Assembly: GCA_009778695.1 (NCBI GenBank)
Contig: WRFS01000010.1
Span: forward strand, 1-55,115
Direction of reading: 5' to 3'
Length of the DNA stretch: 55,115 nucleotides
Source: Oscillospiraceae bacterium
Lineage (GTDB): Bacteria > Bacillota > Clostridia > TANB77 > CAG-508
Below, piece by piece: positions 1-7,128 of this stretch. The position numbers and the translations under genes are program-made. The notes under the pieces are model-generated. The model saw only the letters and a program-made list of their open reading frames with translations. It did no database searches and was not told the origin of the DNA. Position 1 is the first letter of the stretch; each line of letters starts with the position of its first letter.

Positions 1-30
1 ATTTTTGAGTGTATGAAAGACATTCAACCA

Positions 31-149
31 TATCTGGTGATGATAACGAAGAGGAAACACCTGTACCCATACCGAACACAGAAGTTAAGCTCTTATGTGC
101 CGAAAATACTTGGGGGATTCCCCCCTGGAAACATAGGTAATCGCCAGGT
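31..149 (+). rRNA. rrf: 5S ribosomal RNA
   Basis: The terminal helix forms between TCTGGTGA near 33 and TCGCCAGG near 141-148. The interior carries the conserved 5S segment ACCCATACCGAACAC followed by GAAGTTAAGC. Length of about 119 nt is normal. The 16S and 23S genes presumably lie before position 1. Exact ends are uncertain by a few bases. Confidence 0.93.
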
Positions 150-156
150 TTTATAT

Positions 157-444
157 TCCTCAATAGCTCAGTTGGTAGAGCATGCGGCTGTAAAATGTTA
201 GCAGCTTCATAAGGAAACTTATGAATGACAAAGGTGGCTAAGTCGGTGAAACTCTTGTAAAAGACAATACCGAGCAAGGCGAAAGCTATGTGTAGAGACT
301 TTACACCACCTACCTAAATTCTTATATGAATATGGTAAAGATAAAGTCCAGACTACAAATTATGATTTAATTCATAATGTTAATGTAAATTAATGTAGTG
401 CAGTAACCGCAGGGTCGTTGGTTCGAGTCCAACTTGAGGAGCCA
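157..444 (+). tRNA. tRNA-Asn(GUU) interrupted by a group I intron
   Basis: Exon 1 is 157-191 and exon 2 is 404-444, including an encoded CCA. Joined, they give a 76-nt class I tRNA with a perfect 7-bp acceptor stem (TCCTCAA/TTGAGGA), D arm, and T arm GTTGG/CCAAC. The joined anticodon stem is TGCGG/CCGCA with loop CTGTTAA, so the anticodon is GUU (Asn). The intron enters between anticodon bases 35 and 36. The gene sits 7 nt after the 5S gene, at the end of an rRNA operon. A tRNA-Tyr reading was rejected because its loop would be one base short and the long variable arm of bacterial tRNA-Tyr is missing. Confidence 0.93.
192..403 (+). ncRNA. group I self-splicing intron in the tRNA-Asn anticodon
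   Basis: This is a 212-nt intron with no open reading frame. The upstream exon ends in U and the intron ends in G, as group I splicing requires. Internal guide GCAGCT (201-206) pairs with exon GGCTGT (186-191) to form P1, with a U-G wobble at the splice site. The P7 strands are visible as GACTTT (297-302) and AAAGTC (343-348), inside the typical contexts GTGTAGAGACT and AAAGTCCAGACTAC. The small size and tRNA anticodon-loop position resemble other bacterial tRNA group I introns. The full P3-P8 fold was not computed. Confidence 0.9.
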
Positions 445-542
445 TACTGTTCATACAAGAACTCTAAAATATTTTGCAGGTGGGTTCATAATGTGTATGA
501 AAATAAAGGAGCAGGATTGAAATATCTTGCTTTTTTCTTTGA

Positions 543-719
543 CTTTTTCTGCTAGAAGAGCAACTAGCAGGTATTATTGAGTCAACAACGCAATACGGGA
601 CGAAGATGAGTATTTTAGGGGTTACCCTTATCCCTGCGGGTTCGCCACAAGCTAAAGGAAGAATCGAGAGACCTTGGAATACCTTACACAACAGGTTTAG
701 AACCGAATTCGGATTCTAG
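543..719 (+). pseudogene. transposase C-terminal fragment (ISNCY/DDE type)
   Basis: An open frame with no start codon, bounded upstream by an in-frame TGA at 540-542, encodes about 58 residues. These include the stretch IPAGSPQAKGRIERPWNTL, which matches the end of the integrase-type catalytic core seen in ISNCY-like transposases. The rest of the transposase is absent. It is a relic between the tRNA-Asn gene and the rhuM-like gene, and no terminal inverted repeats were recognised around it. Confidence 0.7.
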
Positions 720-737
720 CTCATACAAAATAAAGCA

Positions 738-766
738 TTGCAATTTGTACTTTATTGTAATATAAT
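738..766 (+). promoter_or_regulatory. sigma-A-type promoter of the RhuM gene
   Basis: The -35 box TTGCAA (738-743) is separated by 17 bases from the -10 box TATAAT (761-766). The RhuM start codon follows at 801, preceded by AAAGGAG. Confidence 0.7.
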
Positions 767-800
767 TACAAAGAATAATTGATAAAGGAGCAATAATACT

Positions 801-1823
801 ATGGGTAATGAATTAACTGAAAATAATACTCTGATTTTTTATGATGATGAAGAAGGTAATATAAATATTGAAGTGGTGTATGCAAATGAAGATGTATGGT
901 TATCACAAAAAACGATGGCAGAATTGTTTGATACAACATCAGATAATATTGGATTACACTTAAGAAATATCTATAAAGAACAGGAATTAAATGAAAATTC
1001 AACTGCCGAGAAAATCTCGGTAGTTCAAAAAGAAGGCAATAGAGATGTTAAAAGAACTATAATATTTTATAATTTAGATGCAATTATTGCGGTTGGATAT
1101 AGAGTAAATAGTAGAAAAGCAACAAAATTTAGAACATGGGCTAATAAGATTATAAAGGATTATATGGTGCAAGGTTGGGTATTAAATGAAAAGCGATTTA
1201 TGGAAGGTAAAAAAGGCGATTTAGAGTATTTTCAACGATTACTAGAAAAAATCAAATTAATTAGAACTAGTGAGAGAATGTTTTATCAAAAAATTACAGA
1301 TATATTTGCAGAATGTAGTATAGATTATTCAAGTAATAGTGATATAGCAAGAGAATTTTTTGCAAATGTTCAAAACAAATTTCACTATGCCATAACTGGT
1401 AAAACTGCAAGTGAACTAATATATGAAAGAATAGATAGTTCTAAAGAAAATATGGGACTAACTTCATGGAAGGAAAGTCCAGACGGTAAAATATTAAAAA
1501 GTGATGTAACTATTGCTAAAAACTGTTTAGAAGAGAACGAACTAGAGCAATTAAATAATTTAGTAAATATATTTTTAGATGTTGCTGAAGATAATGCAAA
1601 AAGGAATATTGCAATGACTATGGAACAATGGAAAGAAGAAGTTGAAAGAACTATTGAATTTAGACGATATAATAAATTAGTAGGACATGGGAAAATAAGC
1701 AAAGAAAACGCAGAAAAAAAAGCACATGGTGAATATGAGAAATATAAGAAGATACAAGATAAAAATTATATTTCAGATTTTGATAAAAAGGTAATGGAAT
1801 TAGATAAAAAATTGAACAACTAA
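801..1823 (+). CDS. RhuM family (virulence RhuM/KilA-type) protein
   Basis: A 340-residue protein with the RhuM-family signature: an N-terminal region with a DNA-binding look (VWLSQKTMAELFDTTSDNI, roughly residues 32-50), then the conserved block IIFYNLDAIIAVGYRVNSR and a FRTWANKIIKDYMVQG motif. These proteins occur in prophages, islands and near mobile DNA; their biochemical role is not settled. The ATG at 801 has AAAGGAG at 785-791. It stands alone with its own promoter, between a transposase relic and a decayed tRNA-Asn 3' end, so it is probably cargo of an old insertion. An imperfect inverted repeat (998-1028) lies inside the coding sequence. Length is normal for the family. Confidence 0.88.
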   Translation: MGNELTENNTLIFYDDEEGNINIEVVYANEDVWLSQKTMAELFDTTSDNIGLHLRNIYKEQELNENSTAEKISVVQKEGNRDVKRTIIFYNLDAIIAVGYRVNSRKATKFRTWANKIIKDYMVQGWVLNEKRFMEGKKGDLEYFQRLLEKIKLIRTSERMFYQKITDIFAECSIDYSSNSDIAREFFANVQNKFHYAITGKTASELIYERIDSSKENMGLTSWKESPDGKILKSDVTIAKNCLEENELEQLNNLVNIFLDVAEDNAKRNIAMTMEQWKEEVERTIEFRRYNKLVGHGKISKENAEKKAHGEYEKYKKIQDKNYISDFDKKVMELDKKLNN

Positions 1824-1913
1824 AATATATGTAAAAAGCTTCATACGTAGTCAATATGTAGTCATTTATATGAGTCAGAAGCAGGAAATGTTTGATATAT
1901 CAACAAAAATAAC

Positions 1914-1939
1914 GAGTTCGTATTTGGTTTGAGGAGCCA
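1914..1939 (+). pseudogene. decayed tRNA-Asn 3' end
   Basis: The segment contains GTTCG, and ends in TTGAGGAGCCA, identical to the last 11 bases of the intact tRNA-Asn gene at 434-444. The T-stem is destroyed and no 5' half is present. It could be an attachment-site duplicate made by an insertion into tRNA-Asn, or the end of a lost second tRNA copy. Confidence 0.55.
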
Positions 1940-1951
1940 CTCTGGTAAAAT

Positions 1952-1994
1952 GACAAGAAATAAATGTCTACAAAAAGGCATTTATTTTTTTGTC
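1952..1994 (+). terminator. hairpin with T-run after the tRNA-Asn relic
   Basis: Stem AAATAAATG (958-966) pairs with CATTTATTT (979-987), followed by more T. GACAA and TTGTC extend the stem imperfectly. The rest of the 1824-2270 intergenic region holds the tRNA relic, a GCACTTAT/ATAAGTGC inverted pair around 2068-2140 of unknown meaning, and the next promoter. Confidence 0.6.
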
Positions 1995-2171
1995 CCAAAT
2001 CTATTGATATGAAAGGGTTATAGCACACAGTGTCAAACCTGCTTGCAAACTATAAAATCTGATTTTGCACTTATACATCGGCATTCACTTCCATAGTGTG
2101 AGATGTTAGCATACGGTTTTTAGTATAGCAAGGCATAAGTGCTTATATATCAATGTTTTTTTGAAAATATT

Positions 2172-2200
2172 TTGCATAATTTACATAAATATGCTATAAT
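2172..2200 (+). promoter_or_regulatory. promoter of the small zinc-ribbon gene
   Basis: TTGCAT (2172-2177), 17-bp spacer, TATAAT (2195-2200). Confidence 0.75.
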
Positions 2201-2270
2201 AGGATTAGTATCGTTTTACAAATCTATGTATAGCGAAATGCTATATAGAAATCAAAAGGAGGACTACGGT

Positions 2271-2552
2271 ATGAACTTAGCAGATAGGAAGGTAGAATTG
2301 GAAAGAGAGTTGGCTTCGGTTAAACGGGAAATGAAGAGCTGTAACCACGAGTGGGGAGAAACCAAATATGATCCTAAAACCGTAAAGGAACCATACGGCT
2401 ACAAACTGGTTGGGCAAGGTTCCGATACTTGGTTTGAGCCTGAAGGTTACAGAGACGTCGAGAAAAAACGCTGGAGCCAAACCTGTAAGAAATGCGGTGA
2501 CAAGAGGTACACCGAACAAACAAGACCTACAGGTTTTGAGCCAACATTTTAG
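2271..2552 (+). CDS. small zinc-ribbon-like protein, unknown function
   Basis: I do not recognise a named family. The start at 2271 is chosen because AAAGGAGGAC lies just upstream; a longer frame from 2139 exists but has no such site. The 93-residue product begins with a short charged helix (ADRKVELERELASVKREMKS). It then has a C-x-H element (SCNHEW) and a CKKC pair near the C-terminus, which together could bind one zinc ion. Base composition is clearly richer in G+C than neighbouring genes. The gene is a self-contained unit, with a consensus promoter 5' and a strong terminator immediately 3', which suggests lateral arrival as a cassette. Confidence 0.7.
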   Translation: MNLADRKVELERELASVKREMKSCNHEWGETKYDPKTVKEPYGYKLVGQGSDTWFEPEGYRDVEKKRWSQTCKKCGDKRYTEQTRPTGFEPTF

Positions 2553-2563
2553 CAACTTGCTAA

Positions 2564-2604
2564 ATCCCCTGTCCAAAGTTTTTTAGGACAGGGGATCTCC
2601 TTTT
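2564..2604 (+). terminator. strong intrinsic terminator
   Basis: ATCCCCTGTCC (564-574 of this kilobase block) pairs perfectly with GGACAGGGGAT (2586-2596), followed by CTCCTTTT. It lies directly after the zinc-ribbon gene. Confidence 0.85.
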
Positions 2605-2635
2605 AAATATGTAACTTAATATTGTTTTTAAAATA

Positions 2636-2718
2636 AAATTTATATTATGAAAAAAACGCAAAATTCGTAATATAAATTTTTATAAAACGAAAAATTGAAA
2701 AAATTCGTTTTATAAAAA
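2636..2718. repeat. two tandem AT-rich inverted repeats
   Basis: The first hairpin has arms 2636-2651 and 2664-2679 (16 bp, one mismatch). The second has arms 2677-2691 and 2704-2718 (15 bp, perfect). The arms share three bases, and both end in GAA...TTCG next to an A-rich loop. Confidence 0.75.
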
Positions 2719-2819
2719 TCAATCAAATTAGAGCATATTAAAATAAGATTTTTTATTTAATTCTGAAAAAATGTGTGATATAATGCTACTAGATAAATAG
2801 TAAGTTGTGGGGGTGTAAA

Positions 2820-3506
2820 ATGATTAAGAAAAGTAAAATTATCTTAATTGTCGTTTCTTCAATAGTATTACTAATAATAGTATTTTTAGGAGTAATGGGA
2901 GCTGGATTTCTGAGCTTTTTGATAGAAATTTTCTCATTATTATTTATATTAATAGGATTGGGATTTAGATATGGCAAAAAAAATTTAAAAATTATTTTGT
3001 CAGCAATAATAGTTATGGTAACTTTAGTTATTATTAATATGAATATGACAAATCCTTTTAAAAATAGAATAGATAATTTAACATGGTATCCTCAATATTT
3101 TGTTATATGGGTTTTGCCTTTACTATTTTTATCAATTGCTCTCGTAGTTAAATATTGTAAAAGAACTTTAAGGATTGTTTTATCAGTAATAATAATTCTA
3201 GTAACTTTATATTGTGGAATGATTTATATTGATGTAGACAGAGTAATTAGAAATGAAGAGCCAATATTTGCATGGAAAACAAATAACAAAAGTGAAATTT
3301 CAGAAAATGTAGTTTTATATAAAGAGTTCGGGATAGATTATAGAGTAATTAATACAACTTTATATCAAGGGTTAGTTTACAAAATAATTATTGAAGATTA
3401 TGAATATGATAACTTACATTTCGGGGAATCAACAACTCTGTATATGTTTGGTAAAAGAAGATTCGTTATTTCTACAGAAAGTATTGCAGTATCTTTCAAA
3501 CCTTGA
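2820..3506 (+). CDS. membrane protein of unknown function
   Basis: A 228-residue protein with about five predicted membrane segments in its first 145 residues, arranged as hydrophobic pairs separated by short basic turns (FRYGKKNLK, KYCKRTLR). The second and third pairs look like internal duplicates: KNLKIILSAIIVMVTL compared with RTLRIVLSVIIILVTL. A soluble C-terminal region of about 80 residues follows. The ATG at 2820 follows GGGGGTG. The frame stops at a single TGA (3504-3506) and then stays open for 36 more codons to a TGA at 3615-3617, so the protein may be truncated by a point mutation or a base error. No function can be assigned. Confidence 0.7.
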   Translation: MIKKSKIILIVVSSIVLLIIVFLGVMGAGFLSFLIEIFSLLFILIGLGFRYGKKNLKIILSAIIVMVTLVIINMNMTNPFKNRIDNLTWYPQYFVIWVLPLLFLSIALVVKYCKRTLRIVLSVIIILVTLYCGMIYIDVDRVIRNEEPIFAWKTNNKSEISENVVLYKEFGIDYRVINTTLYQGLVYKIIIEDYEYDNLHFGESTTLYMFGKRRFVISTESIAVSFKP

Positions 3507-3605
3507 ACTGATAGTGAAATAACAAAATCAACTTTGAAGCCAGTTTATGAGAAATTCAATGATTGGATTTTAAATTATGATAGAGAAGAAATAGAAAAAA
3601 ATCTC

Positions 3606-3634
3606 TTGACAAAATGACGAACATATGTTTAAAT
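3606..3634 (+). promoter_or_regulatory. probable promoter of the restriction-modification pair
   Basis: TTGACA (3606-3611), 17-bp spacer, weak -10 TTAAAT (3629-3634). It lies 130 bases before the methylase start. Confidence 0.5.
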
Positions 3635-3765
3635 ATGAGTTGCAGATATTTAATAAATGAAAAATTTTTGTAGAAAAAAGTATGGCAAAATTTATACTTT
3701 TAATATATAATAAGATTGTTGTTAAAAGTAATAAATTCAGCTTGAAATAATGGGAGGTAGTGCAA

Positions 3766-4857
3766 ATGACAATAAAAGAAAAACTACAAACTGAAAAAGA
3801 TAACAAAAGAGAAGTCTATACTCAATGTCCTGCTGTAAGAAAAAAATATGATGTTATTTCTTTATTTTCAGGGTGTGGTGGATTAGATTTAGGTATAGAA
3901 GGAGATTTCCATTATTTAGGGAAAAAATATATAAAGAATCCGTTTAATGTTGTTTGGGCTAATGATATAAATAAAAAAGCAACAGAAACTTATAAATTGA
4001 ATTTTCCAAATACAAATGTTGTATGTGGAGATATTACGGAAATTTTAAACATCAATAATAATAAACAAACTAATTTTTTTGACAATGAAATTAATCTTCC
4101 AAATGCAGACATTATTATTGGTGGATTTCCGTGTCAAGATTTTAGTTTGGCAGGTAAACGAAAAGGATTGACTGTACAAAGAGGAAATTTATATCAAAGT
4201 ATGGTAAAAGCAGTAGAAATAATAACCCCTAAAATTTTTATTGCAGAAAATGTAAAGGGTTTGATTTCTTGGGAAAACGGATTAGCTATTAAAACTATAA
4301 CTGAAGATTTTGCCAAACTTGGTTATAAAGTTGATTATAAATTATTTAATGCAGCTGACTTCGGTGTCCCTCAAAATAGAGAAAGAGTTATAATTCTTGG
4401 CATTAGAAACGATGTATATGTGGATTTTGAATGGGCTAAACCAACACATACAACAGATTCATGGGTTACAATTAAACAAGCAATAGATGATTTAGTTACT
4501 GAAGATAAACATAATTCTATGCCAAATTGTGGCTATTCAAAAGCAAAATTATTTCCTGGAAAACAAGGTAATATAAAAACTAGTGCTGATAAGCCTGCTC
4601 CTACTATGAGAGCAGAACATCACGGTAATATAGAATTCCATTATTCTTTACCAAGAAGGCTATCTGCTCGTGAAGCCGCTAGGATACAGACTTTTCCAGA
4701 TGATTTTGTTTTTGTTAGTTCTACAACAGATGCATATAGGCAAGTAGGAAATGCTGTTGCACCAGTATTTGCTTGGCATATAGCACAAATGCTAAGGAAT
4801 ATTTTAATAAACATAGAAGCAATGGAGGAGACAAAATATGAATGGAAGTGTATATAA
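3766..4857 (+). CDS. DNA (cytosine-5-)-methyltransferase (type II)
   Basis: A C5 methylase of 363 residues with the usual motif order: motif I DVISLFSGCGGLDLG (S-adenosylmethionine pocket), motif IV GGFPCQDFS with the catalytic Cys, motif VI IAENVKGL, motif VIII QNRERVIILGI, and motif X RQVGNAVAP near the end. The target-recognition stretch between VIII and IX is short, as in four-base specificities. ATG 3766 has GGGAGG eight bases upstream. Its last 20 bases overlap the restriction gene, so the two are translated together and the methylase is made first. It protects the host's own sites against the neighbouring nuclease. Confidence 0.95.
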   Translation: MTIKEKLQTEKDNKREVYTQCPAVRKKYDVISLFSGCGGLDLGIEGDFHYLGKKYIKNPFNVVWANDINKKATETYKLNFPNTNVVCGDITEILNINNNKQTNFFDNEINLPNADIIIGGFPCQDFSLAGKRKGLTVQRGNLYQSMVKAVEIITPKIFIAENVKGLISWENGLAIKTITEDFAKLGYKVDYKLFNAADFGVPQNRERVIILGIRNDVYVDFEWAKPTHTTDSWVTIKQAIDDLVTEDKHNSMPNCGYSKAKLFPGKQGNIKTSADKPAPTMRAEHHGNIEFHYSLPRRLSAREAARIQTFPDDFVFVSSTTDAYRQVGNAVAPVFAWHIAQMLRNILINIEAMEETKYEWKCI

Positions 4858-5485
4858 CAAACTCTTTGATGATAATTTAATAATAAAAAGAGTGAAAAAC
4901 AAATTGCCTCATTTATTTCAGTTAGCAGAATTAGAAAGTTCGAGGAATGGTAAAATAGGTATGGAGATTGGTTCTGTTAGAGAACGTATATTAATTGCAC
5001 TTTTAATGTATAAATTTGGAATAGATATAGTTGACCCTGATATACCTATTACTGCTCCAGAGGTTGATGTGTATGTGAAAGACACACCATTATCAATTAA
5101 AACATTGACAACAATCAATAATAAATGGCAACCAATAAAATTGATATGGACAGTTGACCCTCATAAGACTCTTGAATTTAAAAATACATATACACCTTCT
5201 TGTGATATGATGATTGCTAAAATTTGTTGGAATGGCACAGGGAAGTTATTATTATTTTCAAAAGAAAGTCAGCATAAAATTTTGCGAAAGATAGGTAGAG
5301 AAAATTATATTAAAATGCCAAAAGCAGGAACCAATGCAAGAGGTGTTGAAATTTCAGCAGAAGCTTTATCCATTCTTGAGAAAGCAAAAGATACCCGTTG
5401 TATAGATATTGATTTTATTAGAAAAGAAATTGATTATAGAGAAGTATATACAAAGTGGCTTGATGCTTGGACGGAGGATTATTAG
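4838..5485 (+). CDS. type II restriction endonuclease, ThaI-like
   Basis: A 215-residue protein encoded in overlap with the C5 methylase, the standard layout of a type II system. A nuclease-like core is visible as PEVDV followed after a short loop by LSIK, a divergent PD-(D/E)xK arrangement. Downstream motifs PSCDMMIAKICW and GRENYIKMPKAGTNARGVEIS are reminiscent of the ThaI family, which cuts CGCG; that assignment is from memory of the family and not from a search. If correct, the cognate methylase modifies CGCG. The codon usage matches the surroundings. The gene is intact, with no truncation visible. Confidence 0.75.
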   Translation: MNGSVYNKLFDDNLIIKRVKNKLPHLFQLAELESSRNGKIGMEIGSVRERILIALLMYKFGIDIVDPDIPITAPEVDVYVKDTPLSIKTLTTINNKWQPIKLIWTVDPHKTLEFKNTYTPSCDMMIAKICWNGTGKLLLFSKESQHKILRKIGRENYIKMPKAGTNARGVEISAEALSILEKAKDTRCIDIDFIRKEIDYREVYTKWLDAWTEDY

Positions 5486-5544
5486 ACATAGTAGGCGTAG
5501 TAAAATAATACAAGAAAATAAAAGAAAGGAAATTGTGGGGAGTA

Positions 5545-7074
5545 ATGACAGAACAAGTTAAAACGCAATTAGAATACATGGATAAAATAAGCAAAATAAA
5601 CAAAGGCAAAAATCTAAAATATCATATTATAACTATGGGATGTCAGTTAAATGAAAATGATTCTGAAAAAATAGCGGGAATGCTTATGAAAATGCAATAT
5701 GCCGAAACAATAGATTCCCATGATGCAAATATATTAATTTTCAACACATGTTGTGTAAGAGAAAACTCAGAAGAAAAATTATTTGGCAAAATAGGAGAAA
5801 CAAAAAAACTTCGCAAAGAAAAAGGCACTATTGTGGCAATATGTGGTTGCATGATGCAAGAAAAACACATTACAGAAAAAATCAAAAAAAGTTATCCATT
5901 TATTGATATAATCTTTGGAACGCATACATTATATAAGTTTGCCGAAGACTTATATAATTTGTTGCAAAATAAGAAAAAAATAGTGGATGTTATCGATATA
6001 GATGGTGAAATTTACGAAGGACTTCCAATAAAGCGAAATGATAATAAAAAAGCAAATGTCATAATAATGTATGGGTGTAATAACTTTTGTTCTTATTGTA
6101 TTGTACCGTATGTAAGGGGTAGGGAAAGAAGTAGAAGTCCACAGGACATATTAAACGAGGTTAGGGAGTTGGCAAAAGAAGGCTATAAAGAAATTACTTT
6201 GCTGGGGCAAAACGTGAATTCGTATGCAGGGAAATGTAGGGGCGAACTGTGTTCGCCCGAGATGCCACTGCGAGAGGTGTTTCTTCCTCAGGCGAACGCA
6301 GTTCGCCCCTACACGGACAACACCTCTCTCCGTTTACGCTACTCTGAATACGGAAATGCACTTGACCAAACTTGGGACTTTGCAATCCTACTAAAAGAAG
6401 TAGCAAAAATTGATGGCATAGAAACCATTCGTTTTTTATCTCCACATCCAAAAGATTTTACAGATGAAGTAATAGAGGCTATTTCTGAAAATAAAAAGGT
6501 AAGTAGATGGATTCATTTGCCTTTACAATCTGGAAGTACTAATGTGCTTAAATTGATGAATAGAAAATATACGAAAGAACAGTATTTAAACTTAGTTGAA
6601 AAAATTAAAAACAAAATTCCAGATGTAGTGCTTTCAACAGATATAATTGTAGGATTTCCAGGAGAAACAGAAGAAGACTTTGAAGACACGCTAGAAGTTG
6701 TAAAAAAAGTTGGATTTGAGCAAGTATATATGTTTATATATTCTAAAAGAATTGGAACACCAGCAGCAGAGGCTCAAGACCAAATTTCAGAAGATATAAA
6801 ACATAAAAGATTTGATAGATTAAAAAAGCTAGTAGATGCAGAGGTTCAAAAGAATAATCAAAAATACATAGGCAAAACAGAAAAAATACTGGTAGAAGGA
6901 TTTAGTAAAAACAATGAAAATATGTTGACTGGAAGAAACAGTGCAAATAAGATAATTGTGTTTGAAGGCAATTCTGATTTAATAGGAAAAACTGTAGAAA
7001 TAAAGATAACTTCGGAACATCAATGGTATTTAAGAGGGAAAGTAGAAAATAATATCGAACGCACAAGCAAATAA
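5545..7074 (+). CDS. miaB: tRNA-2-methylthio-N6-dimethylallyladenosine synthase
   Basis: A radical-SAM methylthiotransferase that adds the methylthio group to i6A37 of tRNAs reading UNN codons. N-terminal cluster cysteines appear in TMGCQLNENDSE, NTCCVRENSE and CGCMM; the radical-SAM triad is in YGCNNFCSYCIVPYVRGRERS; the C-terminal TRAM region ends the protein. ATG 5545 is used; TTG 5533 is an alternative. Between GQNVNSYAG and DFAILLKEV, where the family has only a few residues, there is an in-frame insert of about 48 residues. It is encoded by palindromic DNA (6235-6328). The insert lies after the SAM core's third strand, so the enzyme may tolerate it. Confidence 0.95.
   Translation: MTEQVKTQLEYMDKISKINKGKNLKYHIITMGCQLNENDSEKIAGMLMKMQYAETIDSHDANILIFNTCCVRENSEEKLFGKIGETKKLRKEKGTIVAICGCMMQEKHITEKIKKSYPFIDIIFGTHTLYKFAEDLYNLLQNKKKIVDVIDIDGEIYEGLPIKRNDNKKANVIIMYGCNNFCSYCIVPYVRGRERSRSPQDILNEVRELAKEGYKEITLLGQNVNSYAGKCRGELCSPEMPLREVFLPQANAVRPYTDNTSLRLRYSEYGNALDQTWDFAILLKEVAKIDGIETIRFLSPHPKDFTDEVIEAISENKKVSRWIHLPLQSGSTNVLKLMNRKYTKEQYLNLVEKIKNKIPDVVLSTDIIVGFPGETEEDFEDTLEVVKKVGFEQVYMFIYSKRIGTPAAEAQDQISEDIKHKRFDRLKKLVDAEVQKNNQKYIGKTEKILVEGFSKNNENMLTGRNSANKIIVFEGNSDLIGKTVEIKITSEHQWYLRGKVENNIERTSK
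6235..6328. repeat. TGTAGGGG-type palindromic insert inside miaB
   Basis: Arms TGTAGGGGCGAAC (from 6235) and GTTCGCCCCTACA (301-313 of the block, ending 6313) are complementary. Each arm is also a small hairpin (GGGCGAAC/GTTCGCCC; GGCGAAC/GTTCGCC). A second pair, GAGAGGTGTT (6272-6281) and AACACCTCTC (6319-6328), interleaves with the first. The frame stays open through the repeat. Confidence 0.85.
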
Positions 7075-7078
7075 AAAC

Positions 7079-7105
7079 TAGCCGAGATAAACTCAGCTAG
7101 CTTGA
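7079..7105 (-). terminator. terminator of the minus-strand zinc-finger gene
   Basis: Read on the minus strand, CTAGCTGAG pairs with CTCGGCTAG across a TTTAT loop and is followed by TTTTTATTT. It lies just after miaB and may stop transcription from both sides. Confidence 0.75.
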
Positions 7106-7128
7106 CGAAAACGAGCAAGGCTCTACAT

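Noticed and set aside
157-200. tRNA-Tyr(GUA) reading of the split tRNA
   Set aside because: It gives a six-base anticodon loop, lacks the long variable arm of bacterial tRNA-Tyr, and breaks the U/G rule for group I splice sites. Asn fits on all counts.
464-691. Minus-strand ORF of 75 residues
   Set aside because: It is antisense to the transposase fragment; the plus strand encodes the recognisable SPQAKGRIER motif.
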